Below are positions 8,746 to 19,671 of a DNA stretch of 64,000 bases, piece after piece. Source of the stretch: Rutstroemia sp. NJR-2017a BVV2 (lineage: Eukaryota > Ascomycota > Leotiomycetes > Helotiales > Rutstroemiaceae); NCBI GenBank assembly GCA_002946415.1, contig NJPS01000032.1:310001-374000 (forward strand), read 5' to 3'. The notes below the pieces were generated by a model that worked only from the letters and a program-made list of their open reading frames with translations, searched no databases and was not told where the DNA came from. How positions within the stretch are numbered: the first letter of the stretch is position 1; each line of letters opens with the position of its first letter. The position numbers and the translations under genes are program-made.

Positions 8746-10818
8746 GTTCGTTTGTTCGCGGCCCCGCGCCAAATTGTGGCAAGACTTACAACGGACCTTT
8801 GGTTCTTAAGTCCGCTAGTGTTTGTTTCTTGTCGAGATCTGAAGTCGAGGATTGTGTAAAGTTCGCAGGTATCTTTGAGGAGGCTGTGTAAAAGGGAAGT
8901 GGTAGAGAGTTGGTCAGCTGGGAATTGGGCTGGTGCTTCTTTATGTGTCTCTGCTCAGATAAGGCGAGCGTGATCTAAGAATCCGCAATTCAATTGATCA
9001 ACGGCAGAGACGTGGAGTAGACGGTATAGTGAATACAGAGAGGAAAGCAATCAATTGTCTGGTTACAATCGATTTAACTATGGGAAGAGATGTGTGATTG
9101 AAAGAAGGGAGCAGAAGCAAGAGAAAAGGGCAGGGCATGAACGACAATATGTAGGTACTTTGTGGAGGTGTGATGGGATTTGTATAAAGAGTGTGTGTAT
9201 GAATATGGATCTGGGTGAGCCATATGACTCCTGCGTCTAACCAGTCATTCAACACAGCAGCGGACGGTTCGTAGGCTGCCACGAGATGATGGATTGAATG
9301 GTCATGCACTAATAAGCGCAAATGGAATACCGTAAAAGATAGTTTTCATTCTTTTTCTTTTTCTGGCGGTTGCTTGTCCTTTTGGTTAATAATACCAGGA
9401 TTGGATTTGTTGCCCTGCTTGTGGTTGTGGGTTGGTACAAAGTAGACTTTGGCAGGAAAATGGAAAATAATAATGAAGCGTCCCGGTACACTTTGTACGA
9501 TAAGGGGAGGGGGAAGAAAAAGAGAGGTGGCAGTAGTGAGAAAGAAGAGCGAGTGAGCAGCTGCCTCTACCTGCTAGGCAGCGGTTAGCCTTGGAATAAT
9601 GTTTCGAAAACGATTTCGGTATCTTGATTGGGTCCCGATGTCTTGAGTCTTTGTCCGAGTTTGCTTCCTTTTACCTGGTTTTCTTTGTTTTCCCCTTCAA
9701 CTCTGGGTCGGCGGCAGCGTACGTGCGGTTGTTCCCTGGAGAATTGGCATACTTCCCTTGGATGCTTTGACAGAAGGTACGAGAATAGAGGATAGCAGCA
9801 TATTCCATCGCCCATTGCCTATTGACCATTGGCCAATTGCGTGATAACATCATGGAACAGTAAACAGTTTATTCGTCAGCGATGGCAAAAATCGAAGCTT
9901 CCTAGAAATGCTCGCGAACGAGGCTTGGACGGACGCGTCGGGGGATGGGTGGCCGTGGGCGTGGAGTGTGATGTGAGTGTGAGTGCTTGCGAGTGTCATC
10001 GTAGTAAAAGCCAGGGCGAACTTTACAAAGGCTTGGGAGGTGCAATTGTTTGCTCACTGCTCAATGCTCAATTGATGGCTGCTGCTCCCTCTCATTCTCC
10101 CTCTCGCCAGACTCTGGGGTCAATTGACGTTGGGTTGCAAATACAATTGAAAGCAGTAATTGGTCAATATTGTTGTGGGTTGTTGCGGATGAAAGAGGCG
10201 AAGAAGCGAAAGAAAGGCGTGCAAGTGCAACAGAGGAGATGTGAGTCAGAGTCCACTTGAGTACATTATACCTGATTTGGTCTAGCTTTTAGGTCAGGCT
10301 GAAAAGCGCACCAGGTCACCTAACTCGTCTGATACTAGCTTGGGCCGGTATGGAAGGCATAGAAGCGGCGGTCGATGCGGGTAAGAAGTTATGCATGCAT
10401 ACAAGCACCAACTCTGAAGAGAGCGGTGCGGTCGCATAAGTGGGCATATCTGACGGGGTGGAGGGTTGGAGTGTTTGAGGATGGGGAAAAGAAGCAAAAC
10501 CACCTGTGCAACATGAAAATGCAAAGCACGATGATGCTGCCCAGTCGAGTTGAGTCCAACGATCCCAATTGAACTGAGTGAGATTGGCAGAAGGTTCTCC
10601 TGTCAAAGCTGCTCTCACTACACTCTAGACACTCGTATCCGTGTCAATTGATATCAATCAGCATCAGCATCATCTCACTCCAAGTCGCCAATTGAGTTTA
10701 AGACACAGCTCACACTAACATCGCATTTCCATGATAACTTACGAAGCAGCACGTATTAGCACGTATTAGAAATCAAGCAAGAACAAGCTGGAGATCTCGG
10801 ATGTCCCATTCATGCGGT

Positions 10819-10858
10819 ACAAACCACAAACCGCAAACCACAAACCACAAACCACACA
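10819..10858. repeat. 7-bp tandem repeat (ACAAACC)n
   Basis: There are five head-to-tail copies of ACAAACC (the third reads GCAAACC) followed by a partial ACACA. It is a simple minisatellite in the gene-free block, with no coding function seen. Confidence 0.9.
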
Positions 10859-10973
10859 TAATTCTCCTTCGTCTTCCTCAAGGCTCAACCCCAGTAAAGC
10901 GGAACTGGTGCTACGGCAGCTAGTCCTGTCTGTGTGACACTTTCGGACCCTCCCTCCTTTTCCTCCACTCCGA

Positions 10974-11016
10974 ACTGCAGGACTGAGGACTGAGGACTGA
11001 GGACTGCAGGACTGCA
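10974..11016. repeat. 7-bp tandem repeat (GACTGAG)n
   Basis: Three exact copies of GACTGAG (10981-11001) are flanked by GACTGCAG variants on both sides. Confidence 0.9.
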
Positions 11017-11682
11017 AGTCAAACCCAAGTCTGCTCCGCCTTAATCGAACCCCTATCCCTAACCTATCTATCTGTTACGTCTGTCTACGAAGTATGGTGG
11101 TCTACGAAGAACGAAGTACAACTTGGAACCTGGAAGTTGTGCATCTCCCGTTCCCTTCCATTCCTACTCTTCCCTAACCCTTTCGCCTTCACAACGCAAC
11201 AAGCATAATCTATAATCTCCTCACTCAGCTCCAAAGACTAAGTCCAAGTTCCCCAGCACCAGGTCCAATTCCAACCCGTTCATTGCCGCTATTCCCCACT
11301 CCACCAAGTTCAATTGGCGAATCATTCTATCCCAAGTCCACTCGACGTGTATAAATTTATAAATTTATATTCATCCTTCAACAACCGATGGTACACGTGT
11401 TTGGCGTGGGCTCCTCTTTTTTGCTCTATCTGCACAGATCATGTTCTCCGAAAATGCCCAATGATGTACATAAACAACTGGAGAATGTCAATTGGGAATC
11501 TAATGGGCCGTCGCACTCCACTCTTGCACAGATATTCTTTGTTGTGTTGTACTCGCACTGTTGCATTGAGTCGTGAGAGTGAGGGGAGTGAGTCGTGAGG
11601 ATGGGCTTTCGGCGCAGGAAATGGGGCGATAAATGCGGCTTCTCTCTTAGGAGGAACGGTAGATATCAGTTTTATCGACACA

Positions 11683-11717
11683 CCTTTGCCCTTTGCGCTT
11701 TGCGCTTTGCCCTTTGC
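11683..11717. repeat. 7-bp tandem repeat (CCTTTGC/GCTTTGC)n
   Basis: Five copies of a 7-bp unit, CCTTTGC or GCTTTGC, are directly adjacent. A few bases downstream there is a short GGAATT-type run (TTGGAATTGGAATTGG). Confidence 0.9.
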
Positions 11718-12356
11718 CGTACCCTCTGCCCTCTTGGTTGTGTCAAAGCTTGATTTGGAATTGGAATTGGAACTGGCTGCAACTTGAATTGAAGATTTCA
11801 AAAGATTAAGCTTGGTAGAGCATGTAGTTTGTTCCCATGGGATGATCATCTGTCGTTGCAAGTCTCAAGTCTTGAGCTACAAGGGTTCGATTGTCCCCCT
11901 CCCTTCCAATGAGAAGGTCATCTGCACTGTTATCCTCTCTCCTCTACCCTCCTCTCCCCAAGTGCGAAGACACTTATCAATCTATCGTGTGTATCCTCAC
12001 CTCTTTCTCAGTTAACGGCATGTGAAGATGATGAAATCGCCCAAGAGTCTCTTAATCTTTGTCTCACTTGAACCCACCATCTTCCGTTACTCAGATCAGA
12101 TGATGGCCATCACCATCTGCCCATCCAAACCTATTTTCCCAAAGTAACCCACACCAATAGCCGTGGTACATCAATACCTCAATACATCCAGCCATCTACC
12201 ATCAGCTTTGCGGCAAAGCATGCACAGGCGAGTACCGTATCATCTCATCGCCCCGAAATGAATGAAACATACACCCATCAGCAAGCCGCTCTAAATGAAA
12301 CACAAAATCCAGACTCACGAAAGGATCGACATGCATGTATTCGGTTCGCACAGTTG

Positions 12357-12385
12357 CAGTACAGTACAGTACAGTACAGAACAGT
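12357..12385. repeat. 5-bp tandem repeat (ACAGT)n
   Basis: Consecutive ACAGT units with one ACAGA interruption; a simple microsatellite. Confidence 0.9.
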
Positions 12386-12787
12386 ACATACAAAGCAAGT
12401 ACTTCCGTAGCAGTGAGTAGAATGTATATCCCATACTTGACTAGGCACAAATCAACGGGCGAATCACACCACGCCATCAACCCAATGCATGACCTGTCCT
12501 CGTAGATTGCGATCCGACATACCTACATACATCAAGCACCAAGCACTCAATCCTCCCGTCGCCGTAATGCAGACAGGGTCCCGGGCGTCTAAAAAGCCAA
12601 AAAGCTCACTAGAGATCTAAGATTCGAACTCAGATCATGCGTCCGGTCCGAAAAGGGGAGGAGCGTAATGGAGGAGGGCTGGCGATGATGGGGAGGGTGA
12701 GGGCACTGGTTGGCTGTGGTGGTGTGTGAGGGAGCGGGAGTGCGTAGAGTAAAGTGGATATTCCACTCTGCGAGAGATAAGAAAAGA

Positions 12788-12821
12788 GGAGGGGGAGGGG
12801 GGGAGGGGGGGAGGGGGGGGG
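12788..12821 (+). repeat. G-run tract, possible G-quadruplex
   Basis: Runs of 5 to 9 guanines are separated by single adenines on the plus strand. Four or more G-tracts of at least four with one-base loops is the textbook pattern of a stable intramolecular G-quadruplex. Whether it forms in vivo is unknown. Confidence 0.75.
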
Positions 12822-14584
12822 ACATTTCAAAGTCCGATAGCGAGATCGCATCTTTGGTGGTTATCGTGTGGAGGGGTAAAACATAGAGGGGTTGATAAGT
12901 CAATTGCATGCGATAAGAGATTGCGAAGGAGTTCGAGGATGGGATGAAACAGAAGAAGATGGGAAGATGGGAATTCTGGCAAAATTCCTTGGAAATCGAA
13001 CTTTCCTATACACCACTACTAAGATTAGTGCAAAGTGCGAGATCTTGTGATTCCTTATTTGCTTAATGCATCTCTCAAAATGTCGAAGCGGTGTCTCACC
13101 GACGGCAACACTAGCCTTGAGGTTCACACTAGAACTACTGTACTGCTATGTACGGAGTATGATTTTGTCGGTTGTGGCGCGCTGTCACGTCAATTCTTCA
13201 GAACTACAGGCAATGCCGATGCAATTTCAAATCATCAAATAATTCGGCAAATCAATGCAGTCTAGGAGAAAGAATCAAAGAGAAGAATCAACGAGAAGTT
13301 TTTTCGCTCGAATGATTAATGGCGAACAACCCAATGGCTGAAGACCAGGTAGGCCAAGGAACAGGAGGGGCTGGCCTGTTTCTTCCCTCTTTCAAATCTA
13401 CACAATTACTCCAACTCAAACGATTTGCTAAAGAATCGTTCATTTGGTCGACATTTTGACCATCCACTGTGAGAACCGCCATCATAAGGACATCGGAAAC
13501 AATGAGAAGAGTAGGATGGGAGAAGTCTCTCACGGAGATTTGAGCCTTGGCTGTGAATAGACAAGAAATCGTACACTTACAATCGCATTTGGTTGTCTCT
13601 ACTCAGTGTGGAAGAGAAACGCGAAGCCTCAATTGACATTAACCAAGTCAACTACAATTGGGTGTTTAGTGACAGCCCTAGCGCAGCGTCACCCTCTCAG
13701 AAGAAGAGGAACAAACAATCCTACGATTTTATTTTTCAATCGTAGCCTGAAAGTCGTTCTCGTCATCTTTCTGTTGGCAGTCAATTACGTACTTCAATGG
13801 CTTCTCAAGACGACTGCCTCGATGCACGCCGTCCAAGTGTATGAACCACTCAATGTCGCATTTCGCACTTCGAAAAAGTGAACCACATTCACAGCGCGCG
13901 GCGGCATTTGCATTCCTTCATCTTGTAAATAAACATTTGATTATGGTTACTGTTCTAGAGGCATCCCTCCGCATGACACTTGCGTCATGCAATCTACATC
14001 TGCCTATCTCACTGCACAGAAATTTGCATATCCTACGGGTTTGTCTTTCACCCATAGCCTGATAGCAGTTCTGATACATACATACCTGTTTTCCACGCGT
14101 CGCCGATTGAGTCATGGCCATTGAGAATGCCTTGCTTCGCTTGCTGAACACGTAAGCTGTTTTTGTGCGATTAGGCAGACCTTCTGCGATACTTGGCTGT
14201 GAGATCGCTTCGGTGAGATAGTTCGTTGACATAGCCTACTTGGAAGGCAGCCATCAGATCTTCTCTTCTTGCATGAACGACTACCAAGGTCAAAAGAATG
14301 ATATCGAGAAGTTCTCGAAGTCAACAAGGGGGAAGCGAACAATAACATTTGATAAAGAGAATCAGGCAAACAACTAAGGTATTCTAGAGTGATTGTTATC
14401 AATTGAACGACGCAGGTTATATCCAAATCTGTCACTCTTCTTGCACATCCCCATATTGTCCATCTCATCACTCTCAAAATCAAGTCTTCTCAGAAAGAAA
14501 TAAAATTTAGCTATTTTTGACACCCTTCCCTCCTTTTCTCATCATCGGTACACATATATCAACCAACAAGGAAACCCATTCCCC

Positions 14585-14821
14585 TCACATAACCTTACAA
14601 CATTCCCCCCCCTGCGCAGCTTTCTTATTCCACTCGCCCTTACCCTTGCCCGAAGACCGACTCTGACGCTTGCACTCTGCACAACTGCCTTTAGAATCGA
14701 ATTTCTTCACGAGGTCCGGACAGTTGCTGGGGGTGATGCGCTCAGCGCGTGCCCAGGCGCAGGATTCGCTCCAGTGGGTCGTGTGCTTGCAGGTGCGCGT
14801 GGTGCGGGTGATGGTGCACAT
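14585..14821 (-). CDS. Small Cys/Lys-rich conserved fungal protein
   Basis: The 78-residue protein begins MCTITRTTRTCKHTTHW and carries a C-x8-C-x2-H...C pattern. A second part (NCPDLVKKFDSKGSCAECKRQ) and a basic tail end in CCKVM. Short proteins of this MC...C..H type are common and uncharacterised in ascomycetes; a zinc-binding role is possible but unproven. The same frame is open further upstream with an ATG at 14998. That 59-codon stretch is CT-rich and Pro/Thr/Ser-only, looking like 5' leader, so I start at 14821. The C-terminal CC would suit lipidation but is not a strict CaaX box. Confidence 0.55.
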   Translation of the reverse strand: MCTITRTTRTCKHTTHWSESCAWARAERITPSNCPDLVKKFDSKGSCAECKRQSRSSGKGKGEWNKKAAQGGECCKVM

Positions 14822-15521
14822 ATTGGGTGGTGAAGGTGAGTGGGTGGTGGGGAGTTGGGGTTGGTTTTGCGATAGGTGAAGTTGAGCCGGGTATGTGTGG
14901 TCGGGGGTGTGTGTAGGGGAAGGAGTGAGGGGGAAAGGAGATGGAGAGAGCTCATGGGGAGGTGTTGTATAGATACTCGTGAAGTGTTGTCCATGCATTA
15001 TTCCCGGATAGACATTTTCTTGTTTTAAGGGGATGCTTTGTAGTGGTATAGGGGGCTGGTTAGACAACAACTTGTCCCTACGCTGCAATTGTTCTCATGA
15101 AAGAAAGATGGGTGATATGCTACCTTCTTTGTGCATATAGACATTGTGTTGTCAATTGAACCGGTCCTTTGGAGAACGTTGTGTTGAGGATGAAAGAACC
15201 GCCATTGTCAGACAATCTTTCGAGTATCCGGTAGATTTCGGTCTATCACTTGTATGTATACACGAACATGCGAGACTGGCCATTATGGATGTATGTCATC
15301 TCACGATGGCGAAGGGATCTCATCGAGTACGAATAATAAAACTTCTAGACACCTTCTTGGTCATAATCACAAGTAGATTGAGAGAAGTATAGACTTCTTT
15401 CCGAACCGATGCGTGTGCTTTATTTCTGAGCACATATAAACTGAATTGACTACACATTACGTCACATCATTAACACATATCCAAACCCGTCATAAAGAAT
15501 ACCCATCCCATCCCCATCTGA
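14822..15521. other. Intergenic, no gene seen
   Basis: This is a pyrimidine-rich (on the minus strand) leader of the small Cys protein, then 400 bp without a convincing frame up to the stop codon of the transporter gene. One CAATTG at 15153. Confidence 0.45.
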
Positions 15522-16908
15522 CTACGCCATTGTATCCCCAGCCAAACCCTCTCTTCTCGCCTCTTTAATAGCCTTCAGCTTAGCCGTCCCAACGCCAGCA
15601 ATACCATCTTCCTGATTCTTGCCCAACCAAGGCTTTAACGAATCTCCGAGCATGCTTCCAGCCAGGAAGTAAACGATCAACCCAATAATAATCAGCACAA
15701 ACGCAATAGGATACAAGTAGTACACTGTATATCCGAAAACCTTGATCCCAATAATGACGCCCCAGAAGTTTCCCGTCAGGAGAGAAATGTCGAAGAACGC
15801 CGCAGACGCCATTCGCAACATGATGGGAGCGAGGGTATAGAATAAGAATAGAACGAATGTATAACCGACGATATAACCACCGACCTGACTATCCCACACC
15901 GCATCCTGGAACGACTGGCGGTCGAAAATAGCGGCTGTGATGCCGTTGATGACGATGCCGAAGAGGCCAAGCATGCCGAGGACTTCGTACATAGGGCGTT
16001 TGGAGACGAACCATTCTTCGAAGACGTTGGAGAGACCGTAGAGAGTAGCGCCGGCGAGACCGAACAGGTCACCTTTGAGTTGGGTGGGAGGATCGCCGCC
16101 GTTGGATCCAGTGATGTGGTCAGATGCCAGGAGGATACCCATGCCACCGCAGCAGATGAGGATACCGGCGACCTGCGCCCACTTGTAGCGAACGTGAAGG
16201 AAGCAGAATGAGACGATCACAACACAAACGATGGACCAGAAGTTGAGGAGTTGAGCGCTGAGAAGATTTGCTATGAAAAGTCAGCTTTGCTTGTCAAATT
16301 CTCAGGTCCTCGAACAACATACTATAACGATATGCCAATACTGTAAAGTAGTTACCCTCGACATCCATGAACGAGAGTATGGCATATTTCCAACCATCAA
16401 CCAAAAACAATTTGCAATAGTCGCGGATTCCGTACTTGTAAATAGTGTATGTGCTGTAGACAGCCGCGAGAGCAACATAGTTGAACAGTGTTTGAAAGGC
16501 AGGAATCGAAGTACCCTTGTTGGCGAGAAGGGTAGTGAAAGTGTTCGTACCCGTGATGCACAAGGCGAGAATTTGGCTATGTGAAGATTGACGTCAGAAC
16601 GTTGTCAATGTAAGAGAGTAGGGAGCAAAGACTTACCCAAGCAGCAGCACAAACCAAAACTCTCTAGTAAGTAGGTAGGCCCACCACGACTTCTTCTTTC
16701 CCTCCAATGCTTCGATAGCGTGCTCCAAAACTTCACCGTCGACCCCCTCATCGGCGCTGGTTTCATTGCCAGCCAATTCGAAGCTCCCATTACCTTGACC
16801 GGAAGCACCAGCTCCATCACTCGATTTCAAGTGTCGTTCTCCTCCTACTGAGCTGACATGTGTCTCTACACCGGTGGTCTTAGCACCCGCGCCCGTTTTC
16901 CAGTCCAT
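15522..16908 (-). CDS. SLC35F-type membrane transporter (DUF914 family)
   Basis: There are three exons: 16908-16637, 16576-16323 and 16270-15522. The introns (60 and 52 nt) have clean GTAAGT/ATAG and GTATGT/ATAG ends, and the product is 424 residues. The family is the SLC35F1/F2/F6 group of the drug/metabolite transporter superfamily. A soluble acidic N-terminus is followed by about ten hydrophobic helices, including FWFVLLLGQILALCITGTN, VEGNYFTVLAYRYTN and WAQVAGILICCGGMGIL. GDLFGLAGATLYGLSNVFEEW is characteristic of the family. Human SLC35F2 imports small cargo such as queuosine; the fungal substrate is unknown. The first in-frame ATG is 16908. The frame stays open with an acidic Ser/Asp stretch back to about 17052, so an upstream first exon may be missing. 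Confidence 0.82.
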
Positions 16909-17747
16909 ATTATCTTCTCTTGCTTTTCCCTTCCGTGGTCTAGATTGACTTGTGTAATCTTCGTCCTGATAATTGACGTCAAAATCCGAGTCCGAGTCCG
17001 AACCCGAACGAAAACTGTCTTCCAAAAGCCGAGTCCTCGATTCCGAATCCACGATTAAAAGCTGGCAAGTAGTCCTACTTAAGAGCTGTTGATAGTGACG
17101 TTCTCTTATCGTAGCAGCCCCTCTATCTTATCGGAAGCTCAACACTGCGAAGTCTTTCTTCTCCTCCAACTGTAAGTAAGCGCAAAGACTTCAAGTCACT
17201 CACTGAAAAGGCTATGAAATGCTCTGGCTCATTGACTTGTGTCGTAAACACGATCGATGAAATGCAGCAGCTGAAGAAGACCAGAGATGGGAAATCCAAA
17301 AGTCTTTAACTTTATTGTGAGCTTAGTAGCGCGGAATAGTGGGGCGGGGGGAAATGCTTGCAGCGAGCGGAGTTCGTGGAAAAGCAAGACGTGATTGGAG
17401 GAGTTGTACCGAGCTCCATCCACAATAAGCTAAATGGCGGGAAGAACATGGGTCTAGATGAGTCGGACAAGGCCGACGGGGAAAAAGAAAGAATTTTTTG
17501 GCAGGCAAGAGGAAGAGTGGATGGATTCGGTGAAGACTGTGCATGTGGGCGGATGATCTTGTCCAAACTTGACAAATGAGAAGATACGAAGTACAAAGTA
17601 GTTATTCGGTTCAAGATCTGATGTTCATATGTACAGTACAAATGTACGCCACTTTTCCAAAATCCTGGAACGCCGAAAGCCACACCTCGTGTAATCATAC
17701 TGTAATCGTACATGGAGATTTGTTTGGGACCACTGCAGTCCTGTGAC
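16909..17747. other. 5' flank of transporter and 3' flank of serine acetyltransferase gene
   Basis: From 16909 to about 17052 the minus strand reads as acidic, Ser/Asp-rich open frame continuous with the transporter but lacking ATG. Further upstream there are potential splice sites (a GTGAGT/TTACAG pair near 17170-17200) that could belong to a 5' UTR intron. The remainder shows no gene. Confidence 0.4.
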
Positions 17748-19322
17748 TTAACCCAAGAACTGCTTTAGTGGCCCGCCAACGTGCTTTACATCCAATAAGA
17801 AGGTGTCGTGTCCGAATTGGCTTACATCCTCTCCAAGCTCGACGTGAGTAACATGGGAGTTTCCCGTCTTTTTGAGCGCCTCGGAGATTTCCCGTTGCTG
17901 CCATGCCGGGAACAAAATATCACTGGCTATACCCATTACGAAGGTTGGGTGATCTTTCATAGCCTTCATCCCAGCTACTAAGTCAGCAGGTGGTCCGTCC
18001 CTGGCTTCAATTGGAGTGTTCATATCCTTTGGCGCATTGGCTTCCGGTTGTTCTTCATAGGGAGAGTCTGGAAGGGTAAGGCTGCATGACGCATCTGCAG
18101 ATGTTTGCTGAAGCGAGCCGGAATTAAAGCGTTTGGTATTATCTGCCCTTCTTCTCGAAGCTGCAAGCTGATTTGTGGCTCCAAGGTCAAACAAATCCAT
18201 CGCTTTGCTGACATATAAAAGGCTGTTTGGGTCGTACTCCAAACAGAACTTTTCACCCGCATGGTCAAGATAGGTTTCAATAAGAAAGTCCGGACACAAT
18301 GCAGGCTGCTTGCTAGGATCAGCTCTCCTTCGACCGAATCGCAATTCCCATTCGGGTCCTGACCGGTAAGTTACCGTTGCGATTTCCCGAGCCAGTTTCA
18401 TGCCTGCATGTGGGGGAATCCCATCATAGTAAAACCCACGATTCCACTTCGGATCCATCATTAGCACTTGGCGTTGGGTGTGTCGCATGGCAATGCTGTA
18501 GGGATGACTTCGAGCACATCCTGAAATGCTAGCCACCCGACCAACTCGACTAGGAAAGAGAACACCAGCTGCTAGAGATTGCATTCCGCCCATACTTGAG
18601 CCTACACTTGCATATAACTTCTCGATTCCTAGCCCATCGAGCAGTCGAAATTGCGCCCGTACCATATCTTCCATAGTCAGGATTGGAAATCTCGTCGCAT
18701 ATCTTCGCCCATCAGCAGGATCGATTGTGGAAGGGCCAGTTGATCCGTAGCATCCGCCGATGACATTTGTACATATAATGTGATACTTATTGGTATCAAG
18801 ACTCTTATCCGGGCCTATGAACTTCTCCCACCACCCTGGCTTGGGGTTTGCTTCGGTTGAGTGTGCATGAGAGGACGCAGATAATCCGGTGTGCAGCAAG
18901 ATAACATTCGATTTATCTGCATTCAGTTCGCCCCATGTTTCGTAGGCAATATCGAATTCTCGTAATACTCCGCCCCAGTCGAGTAACAATGGATCATTGC
19001 AATGGAATTTCTGCGTCTCCCCACTAGTGTATGAAGGCTCAGGACCGCTCGACAAAGAACGAGCTTCTAGCCTTGCAGATTTAGTTTCCATGGCGTCGAG
19101 GCAAGGGAATGCCATTGCTGGATTCGAAGCTTCCGCCAGCCCAGCGGGGGTGGCGTTTCTAGGACTCGAGCCATGGTATGATCTCAACACTTTCTGCGCA
19201 GTGGAATTCTGTAGTGGGGCAACAGTTCTATGCGACAATTGCTTGTTCCAAAATTTCGGAAGAGGCGTTGCTGGTTTAGCGAGAGTCCTCGCTGTCGCGA
19301 CCAGGCTCCTAGTCGAGGTCAT
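17748..19322 (-). CDS. cysA: Serine O-acetyltransferase, CysA/MetX-type alpha/beta hydrolase
   Basis: The 524-residue intronless protein is of the MetX (homoserine O-acetyltransferase) fold. A serine/arginine-rich N-terminus of about 60 residues ([17 protein letters not shown]) looks like a mitochondrial presequence. The nucleophile elbow is GSSMGGMQ near residue 243, and the C-terminal catalytic histidine is in GHDTFLLD near residue 510. The oxyanion region reads [14 protein letters not shown] and is followed by [11 protein letters not shown]. These segments match the fungal CysA/Cys2 branch, shown in Aspergillus nidulans to acetylate serine, rather than Met2, which acetylates homoserine. 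It would supply O-acetylserine for cysteine synthesis. The Ser/Thr-rich insert near residues 385-425 is a lineage feature. Homoserine as substrate remains possible. Confidence 0.82.
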   Translation of the reverse strand: MTSTRSLVATARTLAKPATPLPKFWNKQLSHRTVAPLQNSTAQKVLRSYHGSSPRNATPAGLAEASNPAMAFPCLDAMETKSARLEARSLSSGPEPSYTSGETQKFHCNDPLLLDWGGVLREFDIAYETWGELNADKSNVILLHTGLSASSHAHSTEANPKPGWWEKFIGPDKSLDTNKYHIICTNVIGGCYGSTGPSTIDPADGRRYATRFPILTMEDMVRAQFRLLDGLGIEKLYASVGSSMGGMQSLAAGVLFPSRVGRVASISGCARSHPYSIAMRHTQRQVLMMDPKWNRGFYYDGIPPHAGMKLAREIATVTYRSGPEWELRFGRRRADPSKQPALCPDFLIETYLDHAGEKFCLEYDPNSLLYVSKAMDLFDLGATNQLAASRRRADNTKRFNSGSLQQTSADASCSLTLPDSPYEEQPEANAPKDMNTPIEARDGPPADLVAGMKAMKDHPTFVMGIASDILFPAWQQREISEALKKTGNSHVTHVELGEDVSQFGHDTFLLDVKHVGGPLKQFLG

Positions 19323-19671
19323 AATGCACTGAATGTTGGGTTGTAAGGATCCATCTTCAAAGTGAAGTATGCGAAAGATATATGTGTGGAATCAATGACA
19401 TTTTTGTTTTGTCAGCCTCCAAACGCAGTTCCAGTAGAATTATGCAGCCAATGACGTGCTAGGGCGTGACTTTGATGTTAGTAAGTAAGTAAAGCGTCAG
19501 CCTAACCCACACTTATCATATTTCAGCCTTGTACTAACGATACCCTGCTCGGGGACAAAGTGGGGTACGTCATGAAGGCGACAACACGACCCGCGGACAA
19601 TAGTTGGCTTCAGCCTGCTCTTGTCTAATCATACCAAGACCTTTCAGCTACCATCAAAACCAATTTTTAAA
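19323..19671. promoter_or_regulatory. Divergent promoter between serine acetyltransferase and conserved gene
   Basis: 349 bp lie between two outward-facing start codons. It contains short CCAATGACGT- and AAGTAAGTAAG-like sequence, but I identify no definite factor site. Confidence 0.35.

Larger units (their letters stand above)
8746..14584. other. 5.8-kb gene-free block rich in CAATTG and short tandem repeats
   Basis: No open frame here has a recognisable domain or a convincing splice pattern. By eye I count 16 copies of the palindrome CAATTG between 8991 and 14405 (8991, 9052, 9834, 10043, 10069, 10121, 10144, 10566, 10645, 10689, 11311, 11489, 12901, 13630, 13655, 14400), where one or two would be expected by chance. 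Several 5- and 7-base tandem repeats and a G-run tract are listed separately. The block may be a long regulatory region or 5' leader of the SWIRM gene, an unannotated long non-coding RNA, or diverged repeat sequence. Confidence 0.6.

Noticed and set aside
9829..10260. 143-codon plus-strand open frame in the gene-free block
   Set aside because: Low-complexity, no recognisable domain, and spans several CAATTG repeats; not supported as a gene.
12601..12650. B-box-like GTTCGAATC with a 5-bp T-arm on the minus strand, followed by a T run
   Set aside because: There is no matching acceptor stem, D arm or anticodon arm upstream, so it is not a tRNA gene; probably chance.
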